Assembly: GCA_900457075.1 (NCBI GenBank) | Contig: UGYN01000002.1 | Coordinates: forward strand, 1,550,001 to 1,614,000 | From: Serratia quinivorans | GTDB taxonomy: Bacteria; Pseudomonadota; Gammaproteobacteria; Enterobacterales; Enterobacteriaceae | Length of the DNA stretch: 64,000 bases | Direction: 5' to 3' | In this document: positions 1 to 13,539 of the stretch, one piece after another | Position numbering within the stretch: the stretch's first letter is position 1 | Layout of the letters: the number at the start of each line of letters is the position of its first letter | The notes under the pieces: generated by a model | Database searches by the model: none | Seen by the model: the letters and a program-made list of their open reading frames with translations, nothing else | Told to the model about the DNA's origin: nothing | Translations under genes and position numbers: made by a program

Positions 1-142
1 CGTTGATATCGATATTGAAATCGGGATACAGCTCATACAGCGAACGGACTTCCACCTCGGGAAGATCCTTGACCGCCTGTAACAGGCGGTGGTTGGCATG
101 AGAATGCCGGGGATAAGGATGGGCGTAAATTATCAGGATCAT
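1..142 (-). CDS. kefF: KefF, ancillary protein of the KefC potassium efflux system (partial)
   Basis: Only the first 47 codons are inside the window; the gene runs off the left edge. The reading starts MILIIYAHPYPRHSHANHRL and continues with a VRSLYELYPDFNIDIN stretch, which matches the N-terminus of the flavodoxin-like quinone oxidoreductase KefF. KefF activates the glutathione-gated K+/H+ antiporter KefC during electrophile stress. The start is ATG at 142-140. Its position next to carB, reading away from it, fits the E. coli folA-kefC-kefF-carB neighbourhood. The C-terminal catalytic part cannot be judged from here. Confidence 0.9.
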   Translation of the reverse strand, partial: MILIIYAHPYPRHSHANHRLLQAVKDLPEVEVRSLYELYPDFNIDIN

Positions 143-268
143 GGTTGTCGTCGTTCCTTCGTTCCTTGCCAATATATCAAGCATATACCAATCACACAGA
201 GTGACAGTTTGCTGAATGATTGATAGCGGAAATTTTTAACGCGAGACAACAAATTGGCTGAAGGAGAT

Positions 269-301
269 AAAAAAAGGGCGCTGCATTGAACTGCAGCGCC
301 C
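269..301 (-). terminator. Intrinsic terminator of carAB
   Basis: On the minus strand a perfect 10-bp stem (GGGCGCTGCA / TGCAGCGCCC) with a six-base loop is followed by a run of T. It lies about 20 bp after the carB stop codon. Confidence 0.9.
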
Positions 302-322
302 CGATGTTACGGCCTGGAGAGA

Positions 323-3547
<3,225 letters not shown>

Positions 3548-3562
3548 TTTTACTGCTCCTGA

Positions 3563-4711
3563 TTATTTGGCGTTAGAACGGTAAGTCTCGATCAGTTCGA
3601 TAAAGTGATCGAACAGCGGCGCGGCATCGTGTGGGCCCGGGCTGGCTTCAGGGTGGCCCTGGAAGCTGAACGCCGCCTTGTCGGTGCGGTGAATGCCCTG
3701 CACCGTGTGGTCAAACAAGGATTTGTGCGTTACGCGCAGTTCCGCCGGCAGGTTATTTTCGTCCACGGCAAAACCATGGTTCTGCGCGGTGATCATGACG
3801 CAGTCTTTATCCAGGTCTTTTACCGGGTGGTTGCCGCCGTGGTGGCCGAGCTTCATCTTCACGGTTTTCGCGCCGCTGGCCAGTGCCAGCAACTGGTGGC
3901 CGAGGCAGATGCCAAACACCGGAATGTCGGTTTCCAGGAACTGCTTGATGGCGGTGATGGCGTAATCACAAGGCTCCGGGTCACCCGGGCCGTTGGACAG
4001 GAAAATGCCGTCCGGAGCCATCTTCAACACTTCATCTGCCGGGGTCTGTGCCGGCACTACCGTCAGGCGGCAGCCGCGATCCACCAGCATACGCAGGATG
4101 TTGCGCTTGGCGCCGAAGTCGTAAGCCACCACGTGGAACGGCAGCTCGGAGGCCGCTTTGGCTTCCGGCAGTTCGCCTTCCAGCGTCCAGCTGCCTTGCT
4201 GCCAGCTGTAAGCTTCCTGGGTGGTCACTTCTTTCGCCAGATCCATGCCTTTCAAGCCCGGGAAACCTTTGGCCTTGGCCAAGGCCAGGGCTGCATCCGG
4301 GGTATCGGCAGCAATGATGCAGCCGTTCTGTGCACCCTTCTCACGCAGCAGACGGGTCAGCTTGCGGGTATCAATATCGGCGATCGCCACGATGTTATGA
4401 CGCTTCAGGTAGTCAGACAGGCCTTCTTCGTTGCGGTAGTTGCTGGCAATCAGTGGGAGGTCGCGAATGACAAGGCCTTGGGCGTGTACTGCGGAGGATT
4501 CTTCGTCAGCAGCATTGGTGCCGACATTGCCGATATGAGGATAAGTAAGAGTAACGATCTGGCGGGAGTAGGAAGGATCAGTGAGGATTTCTTGATAACC
4601 GGTCATCGACGTATTGAAGACCACTTCTCCTACTGCCGTACCCTCTGCCCCGATGGCCCGACCGTGGAATTGGGTTCCGTCTTCGAGAACCAATAGCGCT
4701 GACTTAATCAA
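3563..4711 (-). CDS. carA: Carbamoyl-phosphate synthase small (glutaminase) subunit CarA, UUG start
   Basis: This is the glutamine amidotransferase subunit that supplies ammonia to CarB. The C-terminal class I GATase domain shows the nucleophile motif [15 protein letters not shown] and the His/Glu pair in [13 protein letters not shown]. An in-frame GTG lies nine codons upstream (4738), but a strong Shine-Dalgarno (GGAGG) sits directly before TTG at 4711. Starting there gives [20 protein letters not shown] and exactly 382 residues, the E. coli length; E. coli carA also starts at UUG. The longer ATG/GTG-based model would read through the ribosome binding site. Transcription is from P1 and an Arg-box-controlled region upstream. 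Confidence 0.96.
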   Translation of the reverse strand: MIKSALLVLEDGTQFHGRAIGAEGTAVGEVVFNTSMTGYQEILTDPSYSRQIVTLTYPHIGNVGTNAADEESSAVHAQGLVIRDLPLIASNYRNEEGLSDYLKRHNIVAIADIDTRKLTRLLREKGAQNGCIIAADTPDAALALAKAKGFPGLKGMDLAKEVTTQEAYSWQQGSWTLEGELPEAKAASELPFHVVAYDFGAKRNILRMLVDRGCRLTVVPAQTPADEVLKMAPDGIFLSNGPGDPEPCDYAITAIKQFLETDIPVFGICLGHQLLALASGAKTVKMKLGHHGGNHPVKDLDKDCVMITAQNHGFAVDENNLPAELRVTHKSLFDHTVQGIHRTDKAAFSFQGHPEASPGPHDAAPLFDHFIELIETYRSNAK

Positions 4712-4744
4712 AACACCCTCCAAGGAATAATCAATCACAATATT

Positions 4745-4762
4745 TGCATATTAATTCAGATA
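4745..4762 (-). promoter_or_regulatory. ArgR operator (Arg box) of carAB
   Basis: The minus-strand 18-mer ATCTGAATTAATATGCAA matches the Arg-box pattern (wnTGAATwwwwATTCAnw-like) and sits 34 bp before the carA UUG. E. coli carAB has a pair of Arg boxes at the same place, over the downstream promoter P2. A second, weaker box probably overlaps 4724-4742. The promoter P2 hexamers are not clear to me. Confidence 0.75.
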
Positions 4763-4821
4763 TCGCGATCTAAATCAATGCAAAAACCGCCCTCAAGGTC
4801 AATTTTTGGCAAATTGGGCGC

Positions 4822-4850
4822 ATTCTAATGATGAGAGCTCCGCTTGTCTA
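4822..4850 (-). promoter_or_regulatory. Probable carAB upstream promoter P1
   Basis: On the minus strand TAGACA (4850-4845) and TAGAAT (4827-4822) are spaced by 17 bp and lie about 110 bp before the carA start. This fits the pyrimidine/purine-regulated P1 of enteric carAB. Assignment is from hexamer match and position only. Confidence 0.6.
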
Positions 4851-5074
4851 CCCAAAGCGCCATTTTTTCTCTTATTTTTGCACTTCTCGACGTTTAATAG
4901 GGTTAGCAGCCATAAAAACACCGCTAAACTCGGGTTGGTAAACGGTTGCGGGGATGAATGACAAAAAATCGCAATGATGAAGGCAAAATTCAGGGCAAAA
5001 AACATCACCATCAAGAGATCCTGGTTAAAAAACACATTTAAACATATAAAAATAGCCATTATGAAAACAAATAA

Positions 5075-5127
5075 ACACATAACCCATTTTTTATGTGTTA
5101 AAAAAAAGGACAATAAAATTATTGTCC
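5075..5127 (-). terminator. Intrinsic terminator of dapB, followed by a second hairpin
   Basis: On the minus strand GGACAATAA/TTATTGTCC (5127-5108) forms a 9-bp stem followed by eight T, 55 bp after the dapB stop. Just beyond it ACACATAA (5075-5082) and TTATGTGT (5091-5098) form a second perfect 8-bp inverted repeat. The area 4851-5099 contains no gene I can support. Confidence 0.8.
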
Positions 5128-5181
5128 ATTAATCATAGTATTATGATCAATACAACCACATCACGATGGTATATAAATCAA

Positions 5182-6036
<855 letters not shown>

Positions 6037-6092
6037 TTAGGCTATCGGTTCAGGGTAACTGCCTCGCCCTATCACCGCCAGAGGATTCATTT

Positions 6093-6110
6093 CATAATTA
6101 GAAAATTATG
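6093..6110. repeat. Perfect inverted repeat upstream of dapB
   Basis: CATAATT and AATTATG are separated by AGAA. The repeat lies about 90 bp before the dapB ATG in the 320-bp divergent region shared with the GntR gene. It may be an operator or part of the dapB promoter; no family assignment is possible. Confidence 0.4.
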
Positions 6111-6323
6111 ATATCTCTCGTATTTCATCAGCAATGCTGTCAATGGGTTAACAATTGACCTAAAAGTGTCTGTTGCCGATTGTACATAATCATGCAATTT
6201 CAATGGCTAAACATCGCAGGAAAAAACCCTCATTTCATTCACTAAAACCGGCATGGGTACCACCAATCAGCCGCTTAGCTTAGTATATGGCGTAACTGCC
6301 GCTTTATTGCCTGAGAGCCACGG

Positions 6324-7055
6324 ATGAAAACCGCACCCACGACCCTATCGGAAACCCTGACGCAAGATTTGGCACGCCGCATCATCAGAGGCGATTTGCC
6401 GCCCGGGCTGTCGTTGCCGGGGGAAAATGAGCTGGCACAGCAGTACGAGGTTTCACGTACCTCGGTACGCAATGCCTTGCAGGTGCTGGCCGCAAAAGGG
6501 CTGATTTCCATCCAGGCCAAGAAGCGCAGTACGGTTAACTCACGCCAGCAGTGGAGCTTTTTGGATACCGATGTTCTGGCCTGGCTGGCAGAAGACAGCC
6601 TCGATCCGTTGTTGATTGAACAGCTAATGGTCACTCGTTTGATCTTTGAACCCAATATCGCCGCGCTGGCGGCGGTTAATGCCACCGGTCATGATTTAGC
6701 GGCGCTCGAAGATGCCTGCAAGTTGATGGCGCAAGGGCAGCAACAAGCCAGCCGCGAACTGTTCGAACAGGGCGATATGGCATTTCATCTCGCTTTACTG
6801 GGGGCCAGCCATAACCCCTTTTTACATTCATTAGGCAGTGCGCTGTCCGCCGCAATGGCCCTCTCTTTTCAGCAAACGCTGGAAGAGGACGTACGCCTGG
6901 CCCAAAAAGCCGTAGAAGAACACCAACAGCTGCTGGAGGCTATCCGCTTCAAGCAGGTGGAGAATGCGCGCCAATGCATGCGTGTCATTCTGCTCAACGC
7001 GGCCAGAAAGAATAATTGGCATAAACAGCCGGAAATGTTCGCTCATATCCTCTAA
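6324..7055 (+). CDS. GntR-family (FCD/FadR subfamily) transcriptional regulator
   Basis: The 243-residue protein has an N-terminal winged helix (about 8-75; SLPGENELAQQYEVSRTSVR is the classic GntR recognition region). It also has a C-terminal all-helical FCD effector domain with the likely metal ligands Asp151, His155 and His200 (GDMAFHLALLGASHNPFLH, EEHQQLL). Regulators of this group, such as DgoR, usually sense a sugar acid or its keto-deoxy derivative and repress the neighbouring catabolic operon. It is divergent from dapB and the first gene of a co-directional sugar-acid cluster. A pair of GTATTAC operators of the FadR/GntR type lies between it and the transporter gene. The actual effector is unknown. 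Confidence 0.9.
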   Translation: MKTAPTTLSETLTQDLARRIIRGDLPPGLSLPGENELAQQYEVSRTSVRNALQVLAAKGLISIQAKKRSTVNSRQQWSFLDTDVLAWLAEDSLDPLLIEQLMVTRLIFEPNIAALAAVNATGHDLAALEDACKLMAQGQQQASRELFEQGDMAFHLALLGASHNPFLHSLGSALSAAMALSFQQTLEEDVRLAQKAVEEHQQLLEAIRFKQVENARQCMRVILLNAARKNNWHKQPEMFAHIL

Positions 7056-7075
7056 AAACCCTCCTTTGCTGTAAT

Positions 7076-7091
7076 TTCGATCAATCTCACA
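7076..7091. promoter_or_regulatory. Possible CRP-cAMP site
   Basis: TTCGA-N6-TCACA resembles the TGTGA-N6-TCACA consensus with one good half-site. It lies just upstream of the GntR operators and about 180 bp before the transporter. Catabolite control of such a cluster would be expected, but the match is weak. Confidence 0.3.
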
Positions 7092-7119
7092 GTTCCCGAG
7101 TGCTTTTGGCTCTAGCATT

Positions 7120-7151
7120 CTTGTATTACAAGATTGATGGTTTTGTATTAC
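7120..7151. promoter_or_regulatory. Tandem GntR/FCD-type operators
   Basis: CTTGTATTACAAG (7120-7132) is a perfect 13-bp palindrome matching the FadR/GntR-type pattern TnGTnnnACnA. A second copy, TTGTATTAC (7143-7151), follows with the shared GTATTAC cores 22 bp apart, about two helical turns. They sit between the regulator gene and the first transporter gene. Confidence 0.65.
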
Positions 7152-7260
7152 CTGAATGAATAATAACTGAACGGCTTACTTCTGGGGCGGGCTTCACCGA
7201 CAGTTCGGTGCCAGCGCTTTCCGCATAAAAATATAACGCATTGAATAAAAAGGTGTTGTT

Positions 7261-8691
7261 ATGAAAAAAATCGCTGTTCCCGCCAAAACTAACCGGCAAA
7301 CCCTGCAGGTTTGCTTTCTCGCCGCCTTAGCAGGGCTGCTGTTTGGCCTGGATATGGGGGTAATCGCCGGTGCGTTGCCGTTCCTGGCCCACGAATTCAG
7401 CCTGTCCAGCCAACAGCAGGAAATCGTGGTCAGCATTATGATGCTCGGTGCCGCACTCGGGGCACTGGGCAGCGGGCCGATGTCTTCCCGCCTTGGCCGT
7501 AAAAAAAGCCTGTTGTTGAGCGCCGTGTTGTTTGTCGTCGGCTCTGTCGGTTGCGCCATTGCCCTTAATCTCGAAGTGTTGGTTATTTCGCGCTTTATTC
7601 TGGGTTTAGCCGTCGGCGTAGCGTCGTTCACTGCACCACTGTACCTGTCGGAAATCGCCCCGGAACGAATTCGCGGCAGCATGATCTCGCTTTATCAATT
7701 GATGATTACTATCGGCATTCTGGCGGCCTTCCTGTCTGACACCGCCTTCAGCGCCGGAGGTCACTGGCGCTGGATGCTGGGTATTATCACATTCCCCGCC
7801 ATCATCCTGTTTATTGGCGTGGTGACGCTGCCGGAAAGTCCGCGCTGGTTAGCCATGAAAGGCCGCAGCGAGCTGGCCTCAAAGGTGCTCATGCTGCTAC
7901 GTAACTCGGATGATGAAGCCCGCGTGGAACTGGACCAAATCCGTGAAAGTCTGCAAATGAAGCAACGCGGCTGGCAACTGTTTCGCCACAATGCCAACTT
8001 CCGCCGTTCCACCTGTCTTGGCATCTTGCTGCAATTTATGCAGCAGTTCACCGGCATGACGATAATCATGTACTACGCACCGAAGATCTTTGAAATCGCC
8101 GGCTTCTCCACCACCAGCGAACAAATGTGGTGCACCGTGATCGCCGGGTTGACCAACGTGCTGGCTACCTTTATCGCTATCGCGCTGGTCGATCGTTGGG
8201 GACGCAAGCCAATGCTCAAGCTGGGTTTCGGTGTGATGGCCATTTGCATGGGCACCCTGGGTTATATGTTCCACACCGGCATCAGCAATCCAGCAGAACA
8301 ATACGCAGCGGTTATGGTGCTGCTGATTTTCATCACCGGCTTTGCCATGAGTGCAGGCCCCTTGATTTGGGTATTGTGCTCCGAGATCCAACCGCTGGCC
8401 GGACGCGATTTTGGCGTTACCTGCTCCACCATGGCCAACTGGATGGCCAATATGATCATCGGCGCTACCTTCCTGACGCTGATCGACACCGTCGGCAGTG
8501 CCGGTACTTTCTGGCTTTACGCTGGGCTCAACCTGTTCTGTATCTTGCTGACGTTATGGCTGGTGCCAGAAACCAAGAATATCTCGCTCGAACACATCAA
8601 AAAAAACCTGATGAACGGTGTTGCCCTGCGCCACATCGGCAAATCACCGCAGCCGAAGGCTGATGTTCGCTCCTTGAATACGCCGGTATAA
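7261..8691 (+). CDS. MFS sugar porter (GalP/AraE/XylE-like)
   Basis: This is a 476-residue inner-membrane protein with 12 predicted hydrophobic segments. It shows the sugar-porter signatures: [16 protein letters not shown] near the first helix, SRLGRKKS in loop 2-3, [13 protein letters not shown] before the central loop, and [22 protein letters not shown] in helix 7. Proteins of this family take up hexoses or pentoses with protons. It opens the transport/catabolism genes behind the GTATTAC operators, and the next gene begins 28 bp after its stop. The presence of a neutral-sugar transporter beside an acid transporter suggests that both the sugar and its acid can feed the pathway. The sugar cannot be read from sequence. 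Confidence 0.9.
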   Translation: MKKIAVPAKTNRQTLQVCFLAALAGLLFGLDMGVIAGALPFLAHEFSLSSQQQEIVVSIMMLGAALGALGSGPMSSRLGRKKSLLLSAVLFVVGSVGCAIALNLEVLVISRFILGLAVGVASFTAPLYLSEIAPERIRGSMISLYQLMITIGILAAFLSDTAFSAGGHWRWMLGIITFPAIILFIGVVTLPESPRWLAMKGRSELASKVLMLLRNSDDEARVELDQIRESLQMKQRGWQLFRHNANFRRSTCLGILLQFMQQFTGMTIIMYYAPKIFEIAGFSTTSEQMWCTVIAGLTNVLATFIAIALVDRWGRKPMLKLGFGVMAICMGTLGYMFHTGISNPAEQYAAVMVLLIFITGFAMSAGPLIWVLCSEIQPLAGRDFGVTCSTMANWMANMIIGATFLTLIDTVGSAGTFWLYAGLNLFCILLTLWLVPETKNISLEHIKKNLMNGVALRHIGKSPQPKADVRSLNTPV

Positions 8692-8719
8692 CCCGACTAA
8701 TAAATCTGAGGAACCGCTT

Positions 8720-10108
8720 ATGAAGTTGACGACGGAAAAGCAGACGGTGAAGCAAACCGTTGAAACACAGGTCTACGGTAAGATCACACGCCGCCTGATC
8801 CCTTTTTTGATCCTGTGTTATTTCTTCGCTTACCTGGACCGCGTTAACGTCGGGTTCGCCAAGTTGCACATGCAGGATGCCCTGAATTTCAGCGATACCG
8901 TTTATGGCCTGGGCGCCGGTATTTTCTTCATTGGTTATTTTATTTTTGAGTTGCCCAGCAACCTGCTGATGCAACGTTTTGGGCCACGATTCTGGATAGC
9001 CCGCATCATGGCGACCTGGGCAGTACTGTCAGCGGCCATGATGTTTGTCACCACCCCCACCAGCTTTTACGTATTGCGCTTTCTGCTCGGCGTGGCCGAA
9101 GCCGGTTTCTTCCCAGGCATCGTGTTCTATTTAACCCTGTGGTTTCCTTCATGGCGTTCCGCCCGCACGCTCGGGCTGTTTATTCTGGTCACGCCGCTGT
9201 CGGTGATCATCGGCAGCCCGCTTTCAGGTTTGATCCTCAAGCTGTTTGAAAACGTCGGCGGCTTGCATAACTGGCAGTGGCTGTTCTTGATTGAAGCGGT
9301 CCCATCTTTGGTTCTGGCCTTTGTGGTGTTGCGTTACCTGGATAACAATGTGGCCGAAGCCAAATGGTTAACCGCCGAAGAGAAAAACCTGGTACAGGCC
9401 GATCTGGCTAAAGATCAGGCCAACCGCGACCGGGCGGCCAACGGCAAAGCGGCACACAGCCTCAAAGAGATGCTGGCTAACCGCTACGTCTGGCTATTGG
9501 CATTGATTTTCTTCAGTTTTAATGTCGGCTACTACGGCATCAGTTTCTGGCTACCTTCCATCATCAAAACCTCAGGTATCAGCGACGATTTGCAAATCGG
9601 CCTGCTGGCGGCCCTGCCCTACGTATTTGGCGCACTGTTTATGATATGGAACAGCCGACACTCCGATTTGAAACAGGAGCGCCGTTGGCATATTGCCATT
9701 CCGGCGGTGATTGGCTGTATCGGGCTGACACTCAGCGCTTACTGCAGCGGCTCGACCTTCTGGATGATGACGTGGATCTGCGTTGCCATGTCCGGCACCC
9801 TGGCGCTGATCCCCACCTATATCAGCCTGCCGGGCGCATTGCTTTCCGGCACTGCGGCGGCGGCCGGTATCGCACTGGTGAATTCGGTCGGCAATCTCGC
9901 GGGGTTCTTCGGCCCCACGGTACTCGGCTGGCTGAAAGACCAAACCGGCCAGACTGACAGTGGACTGTATATTTTGGCGGGCTTCCTGCTGCTGTGCGCC
10001 CCGTTGATCTTCATGCTTCCGGCCAGATTGATAAACCCAAAGATCAAACCGCATCAGGCGACTCAGCCTGATACCGAAGGCCCTTTAAATATCACTGAGA
10101 GATTTTAA
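8720..10108 (+). CDS. MFS anion:cation symporter (sugar-acid/dicarboxylate type)
   Basis: The 462-residue protein has the ACS-family opening [27 protein letters not shown] and twelve hydrophobic segments. It contains [10 protein letters not shown] in helix 4 and the central loop [15 protein letters not shown]. Relatives move aldonates, glucarate, tartrate or phthalate with protons. The dehydratase gene starts two bases after its stop codon, so they are almost certainly co-transcribed. This tight link supports import of an aldonic acid that the dehydratase uses. The exact substrate is unknown. Confidence 0.88.
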   Translation: MKLTTEKQTVKQTVETQVYGKITRRLIPFLILCYFFAYLDRVNVGFAKLHMQDALNFSDTVYGLGAGIFFIGYFIFELPSNLLMQRFGPRFWIARIMATWAVLSAAMMFVTTPTSFYVLRFLLGVAEAGFFPGIVFYLTLWFPSWRSARTLGLFILVTPLSVIIGSPLSGLILKLFENVGGLHNWQWLFLIEAVPSLVLAFVVLRYLDNNVAEAKWLTAEEKNLVQADLAKDQANRDRAANGKAAHSLKEMLANRYVWLLALIFFSFNVGYYGISFWLPSIIKTSGISDDLQIGLLAALPYVFGALFMIWNSRHSDLKQERRWHIAIPAVIGCIGLTLSAYCSGSTFWMMTWICVAMSGTLALIPTYISLPGALLSGTAAAAGIALVNSVGNLAGFFGPTVLGWLKDQTGQTDSGLYILAGFLLLCAPLIFMLPARLINPKIKPHQATQPDTEGPLNITERF

Positions 10109-10110
10109 TT

Positions 10111-11823
10111 ATGAGCGGATGTGGAACCTGTGGCGGCGGCAGTTGCGGCGCGCATTTTAACCCAATCCTCGAGGGTGATGACGGTGCGCTGAAACGTGCG
10201 CTGTATAAATCGATGGGCCACAGCGACGAACAACTGCGACGCCCGGTGATCGCCGTGGTTAACAGCTATACCAACGCCACCGCCGGCCACGTCAACCTCA
10301 ATGAACTGACGGCCAGGGTATTGCAGGGTATTGAAGAGGCCGGTGGTGTCGGCATGGTGTTCGGTACTATCGCCCCCTGCGATGGCATTGCCGAAGGACA
10401 TCTTGGCATGCGCTACATCCTGGCCGCCCGCGAGGTGATCACCGCCTCAATTGAAGTGATGATGCGCGCCCATCGCTTCGACGGCATGGTACTGCTGGGA
10501 TCCTGCGACAAAATTGTGCCTGCCATGCTGATGGCGGCGGCACGGCTGGACGTTCCGGCGATCATGGTCAACGGTGGCCCGATGTATCCGGCGGAATATA
10601 AAGGCAAGCACTGGGACGGCAACATCGTCACCGAAGCCATCGGCTGGAAAAAACGCGGCGAAATCGATGAGGCGGAATTCGCTCATATCGAAAATATCGC
10701 CGAGCCCGGCCCCGGCTCCTGCACCATGTACGGTACGGCTAACACCATGTGCTGTATCGGCGAAGTTTTGGGTATGAGCCTGCCGGGTAGCAGCACACTG
10801 CCGGCGGTATCCGCCGAGCGGCGCGAATGTGCTGTCGAAACCGGCCGCCAGGCGGTGACGCTGGTGCTCAACGGCATTAACGCACGCCAAATAATCACCG
10901 CCGCATCGATCCGCAATGCGATGGTTTATCTGTTGGCCACGGGGGGTTCCACCAACGCCATTTTGCATCTGCAAGCCATTCACTACGAAGCGGAATTGGG
11001 GCATCTGCCGCTGTCCGCCTTTGATGAACTGAGCCATCAGGTGCCACTGGTCGCCTCACTCTACCCGGCCAGTGAACATGACATGATTGACTTCTGGGAG
11101 GCTGGCGGCGTACCTGCGGTCGAAGTTGAGATTGCCAAACTGCTCGACCTTAACGCCTTGACCGTCACCGGCAAAACCAAGGCTGAGCTAGTGGCGAAGA
11201 CCCCGCCGAGCCGACGTCCTGAGGTCATCCACACCCTGGCCATTCCGGTGCGCAATGAAGCCGGTGTTGCCGTGCTGCACGGCAACCTGTCGCCGCTCGG
11301 CTGCGTGGTGAAACCGGCCGCAGTGCCCGATCACCTGATGCGTTTTAGTGGCCCCGCCGTGGTGTTCAACAGCGAGCAGGAATCGGTCGACGCCATTATG
11401 TCCGGCCAGATTAAACCCGGCAGTGCTCTGGTGTTGCGTTACGAAGGGCCTAAAGGCGGCCCCGGCATGCCGGAAATGTATAAACCGATGAAATCACTGG
11501 AAGGTATGGGCCTGTCCGACAGTTGCGCCTTGATCACCGATGGCCGTTTTTCCGGTTCCAACCGCGGGCTGTTTGTCGGCCACATTTCACCTGAGGCGGT
11601 GGAGGGCGGCGAACTGGCACTGGTGCAGAACGGAGACCCGATCTCCATCGATATTCCTGCTCGTACCCTAACGCTGCATGTCAGCGAGAGCGAACTGATC
11701 CTGCGACGTAAAAACTGGCAGCCAGTGGATAAAGAAGTGCCACGCGGTTTCCTGCGACTTTATCGCCGCTGGGCAATGCCGGCCGCGCAGGGTGCCGTAC
11801 TGGCTGACCGGGAGGAAGAATAA
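10111..11823 (+). CDS. IlvD/Edd-family dehydratase, probable sugar-acid dehydratase
   Basis: This is a 570-residue iron-sulfur dehydratase. Conserved family cysteines appear in [11 protein letters not shown] (Cys132) and [14 protein letters not shown] (Cys204); the region [15 protein letters not shown] carries Cys90. The C-terminal half has [13 protein letters not shown] and [11 protein letters not shown], both typical of the family. Members dehydrate dihydroxy-acids, gluconate-6-P or aldonates. A transporter-dehydratase-aldolase-dehydrogenase neighbourhood argues for an aldonate producing a 2-keto-3-deoxy acid, not for valine/isoleucine synthesis. The N-terminus is unusually cysteine-rich (Cys4, Cys7, Cys12 in [13 protein letters not shown]). 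The stop codon overlaps the aldolase start as TAATG. Confidence 0.85.
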   Translation: MSGCGTCGGGSCGAHFNPILEGDDGALKRALYKSMGHSDEQLRRPVIAVVNSYTNATAGHVNLNELTARVLQGIEEAGGVGMVFGTIAPCDGIAEGHLGMRYILAAREVITASIEVMMRAHRFDGMVLLGSCDKIVPAMLMAAARLDVPAIMVNGGPMYPAEYKGKHWDGNIVTEAIGWKKRGEIDEAEFAHIENIAEPGPGSCTMYGTANTMCCIGEVLGMSLPGSSTLPAVSAERRECAVETGRQAVTLVLNGINARQIITAASIRNAMVYLLATGGSTNAILHLQAIHYEAELGHLPLSAFDELSHQVPLVASLYPASEHDMIDFWEAGGVPAVEVEIAKLLDLNALTVTGKTKAELVAKTPPSRRPEVIHTLAIPVRNEAGVAVLHGNLSPLGCVVKPAAVPDHLMRFSGPAVVFNSEQESVDAIMSGQIKPGSALVLRYEGPKGGPGMPEMYKPMKSLEGMGLSDSCALITDGRFSGSNRGLFVGHISPEAVEGGELALVQNGDPISIDIPARTLTLHVSESELILRRKNWQPVDKEVPRGFLRLYRRWAMPAAQGAVLADREEE

Positions 11824-12725
11824 TGAGCCGTTATCAAGCCGCAGATATTTGCGGCGTCAATCCTATTGTCGCTATGCCGTTCAGTCCTGACGGCGAGATA
11901 GATGAGAAAAGTTTTGTGCGATTGCTGGAGCATTTAGCCGCCACCGGCGTTCAGGGAACAACGCTGTTTGGCATCGCCAGTGAATTTCCCAAACTGGACG
12001 ACCGCGAACGCGCTCGGCTGGCGGAAATATTTATCGCCACGCTGGAGGGTGCCCCACTGTACCGCGCTATCTCAGTCACCGATCACAGCAGTGAAGTCGC
12101 CGTTAAACGCGCTCGTCATTATCAACAACTGGGCGCGGATGCGTTGATGCTGCTGCCGCCATTTTTCCTGCAGCCCAGTCCGCAGGCGATCCAACAGCAC
12201 ATCTTTGCCGTACTGGATGCCGTAGATATTCCGGTGATGGTGCAATACGCGCCGGGCGAAACCGGGTCGCCGATCACGCCTCAACAATTGGCTGACGTGG
12301 CGGCACGCTATCCCCATGCGGTGTTCAAGATAGAGTGCAATCCGCCGGTGGATTACACCAAAGAATTTCTGCAACTGGCCCCGCAGGCCAGCGTGTTAAA
12401 TGGCTATGCCGGGCTTTATATGTTGCAGATGCTGGCGGCGGGCGGCAAAGGCGTGATGCCTGGCTGTTCGTTCAGTGAGGTTTATCTGCGGATTTATCGC
12501 CACTGGCAAGCCGGAGAGACTGAACTGGCGCAAAGGCTGCATCAGGCACTCTTGCCTTACATTCAGCGCTGGATGAGCCACTGCGAATACATTATTCAGG
12601 TTGAGAAGACGATTCTGCAGCGGCGCAATATCATTGCCACCGATTACTGCCGTCACCCCGGCTGGCAACTCACCGCAGACGATCACCTGATGATCGACCG
12701 GTTTTTAGGCCAGTTTTCTCTTTAG
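11823..12725 (+). CDS. DHDPS/NAL-family aldolase, probable 2-keto-3-deoxy-acid aldolase
   Basis: The 300-residue TIM-barrel class I aldolase carries the Schiff-base lysine Lys169 in VFKIECNPP and the partner tyrosine Tyr142 in VMVQYAPGETG. The family includes DapA, sialate lyase and the keto-deoxy-pentonate/gluconate aldolases. Being fused translationally (TAATG overlap) to a sugar-acid dehydratase, it most likely cleaves the 2-keto-3-deoxy acid to pyruvate and an aldehyde. A housekeeping DapA role is unlikely because this gene lies within the catabolic operon. It could alternatively act as a dehydratase/decarboxylase of the KDG-dehydratase type. Confidence 0.82.
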   Translation: MSRYQAADICGVNPIVAMPFSPDGEIDEKSFVRLLEHLAATGVQGTTLFGIASEFPKLDDRERARLAEIFIATLEGAPLYRAISVTDHSSEVAVKRARHYQQLGADALMLLPPFFLQPSPQAIQQHIFAVLDAVDIPVMVQYAPGETGSPITPQQLADVAARYPHAVFKIECNPPVDYTKEFLQLAPQASVLNGYAGLYMLQMLAAGGKGVMPGCSFSEVYLRIYRHWQAGETELAQRLHQALLPYIQRWMSHCEYIIQVEKTILQRRNIIATDYCRHPGWQLTADDHLMIDRFLGQFSL

Positions 12726-12750
12726 CAAAACAGCCCTTGCCGAGGTTTAT

Positions 12751-13533
12751 ATGCTTATCGACAAATCCGGACGAGTGGTGATCGTCACCGGTGCCAGCCA
12801 GGGCATAGGTCTGGCTATTACCAAGGCCTTTCTCGCTAACGGCGATAGCGTTATGGGTTGCGCCGAACCAGCCCTGGAGAAAGCCCCCCATGCCCAGCAA
12901 TTGCGGCGCGAGTACCCGCAACATTTTTTCTACGACTCGGTGGATGTCACGCAGACCACCGAGATAAAACGTTTTGTCGCCAATGCTGAGCAACGGTTCC
13001 ATCGTATCGATATTGTGGTTTCCAACGCCGGTAAAAACGTTTTCAAAGGCATTGATTGCGAAGAAGAAGACTGGACACATAACTTCAATCTCAATCTGCG
13101 CTCACATTGGTATCTGGCCAAATGTGCCCGTGCGGCCCTGACCCAAAGCCGTGGCGTGATCCTGGTGATCACCTCCAACCACGCATTTTCCACCCTGCCG
13201 GGCTGTGCGCCGTATAACATCAGCAAGCGGGCACTACTCTCCCTGGTACAAAGCCTGACTATCGAGTGGGGTCCGGCGATCCGCACGCTGGGGATTGCTC
13301 CTGGTTTTATCGATACCGAAGGCAACCAAACCTGGTTCGATAGCCACCCAGATGCCAAACTGGCGCGGGAAAGAACCGTTAACAAGCACCCGGTCGGCCG
13401 CCTGGGAGCACCTGAAGAAGTCGGTGATTTGTGTTTGTTTCTCGCCAGTGAACACGCGGGATTTATCGCAGGCACCACGATTGTGATGGACGGAGGACGC
13501 AGTGCCATCATGCAGGATGAAGACCCCGACTAA
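12751..13533 (+). CDS. Short-chain dehydrogenase/reductase (sugar or aldehyde oxidation)
   Basis: The 260-residue classical SDR has the cofactor motif VTGASQGIG (residues 12-20), SNAG (91-94), catalytic Ser142, and Tyr155/Lys159 in YNISK. The C-terminus ends with a typical IAGTTIVMDGGRSA. It is the last gene of the sugar-acid set, 25 bp after the aldolase. It may oxidise the incoming sugar to a lactone, acting before the dehydratase, or interconvert a keto-sugar acid. No lactonase is seen nearby. Its terminator is not evident; the hairpin after it serves mainly the opposite strand. Confidence 0.85.
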   Translation: MLIDKSGRVVIVTGASQGIGLAITKAFLANGDSVMGCAEPALEKAPHAQQLRREYPQHFFYDSVDVTQTTEIKRFVANAEQRFHRIDIVVSNAGKNVFKGIDCEEEDWTHNFNLNLRSHWYLAKCARAALTQSRGVILVITSNHAFSTLPGCAPYNISKRALLSLVQSLTIEWGPAIRTLGIAPGFIDTEGNQTWFDSHPDAKLARERTVNKHPVGRLGAPEEVGDLCLFLASEHAGFIAGTTIVMDGGRSAIMQDEDPD

Positions 13534-13539
13534 CTGAAA

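Noticed and set aside
4799..5113. 104-residue hydrophobic open frame between dapB and carA
   Set aside because: It would begin at TTG inside the dapB terminator, has no ribosome site and crosses the carAB P1 promoter; its hydrophobicity follows from A/T-rich DNA.
10111..11823. Assignment of the IlvD/Edd-family protein as the biosynthetic IlvD
   Set aside because: It sits in a transport/aldolase/dehydrogenase operon and has a different N-terminus; no other ilv genes are near.
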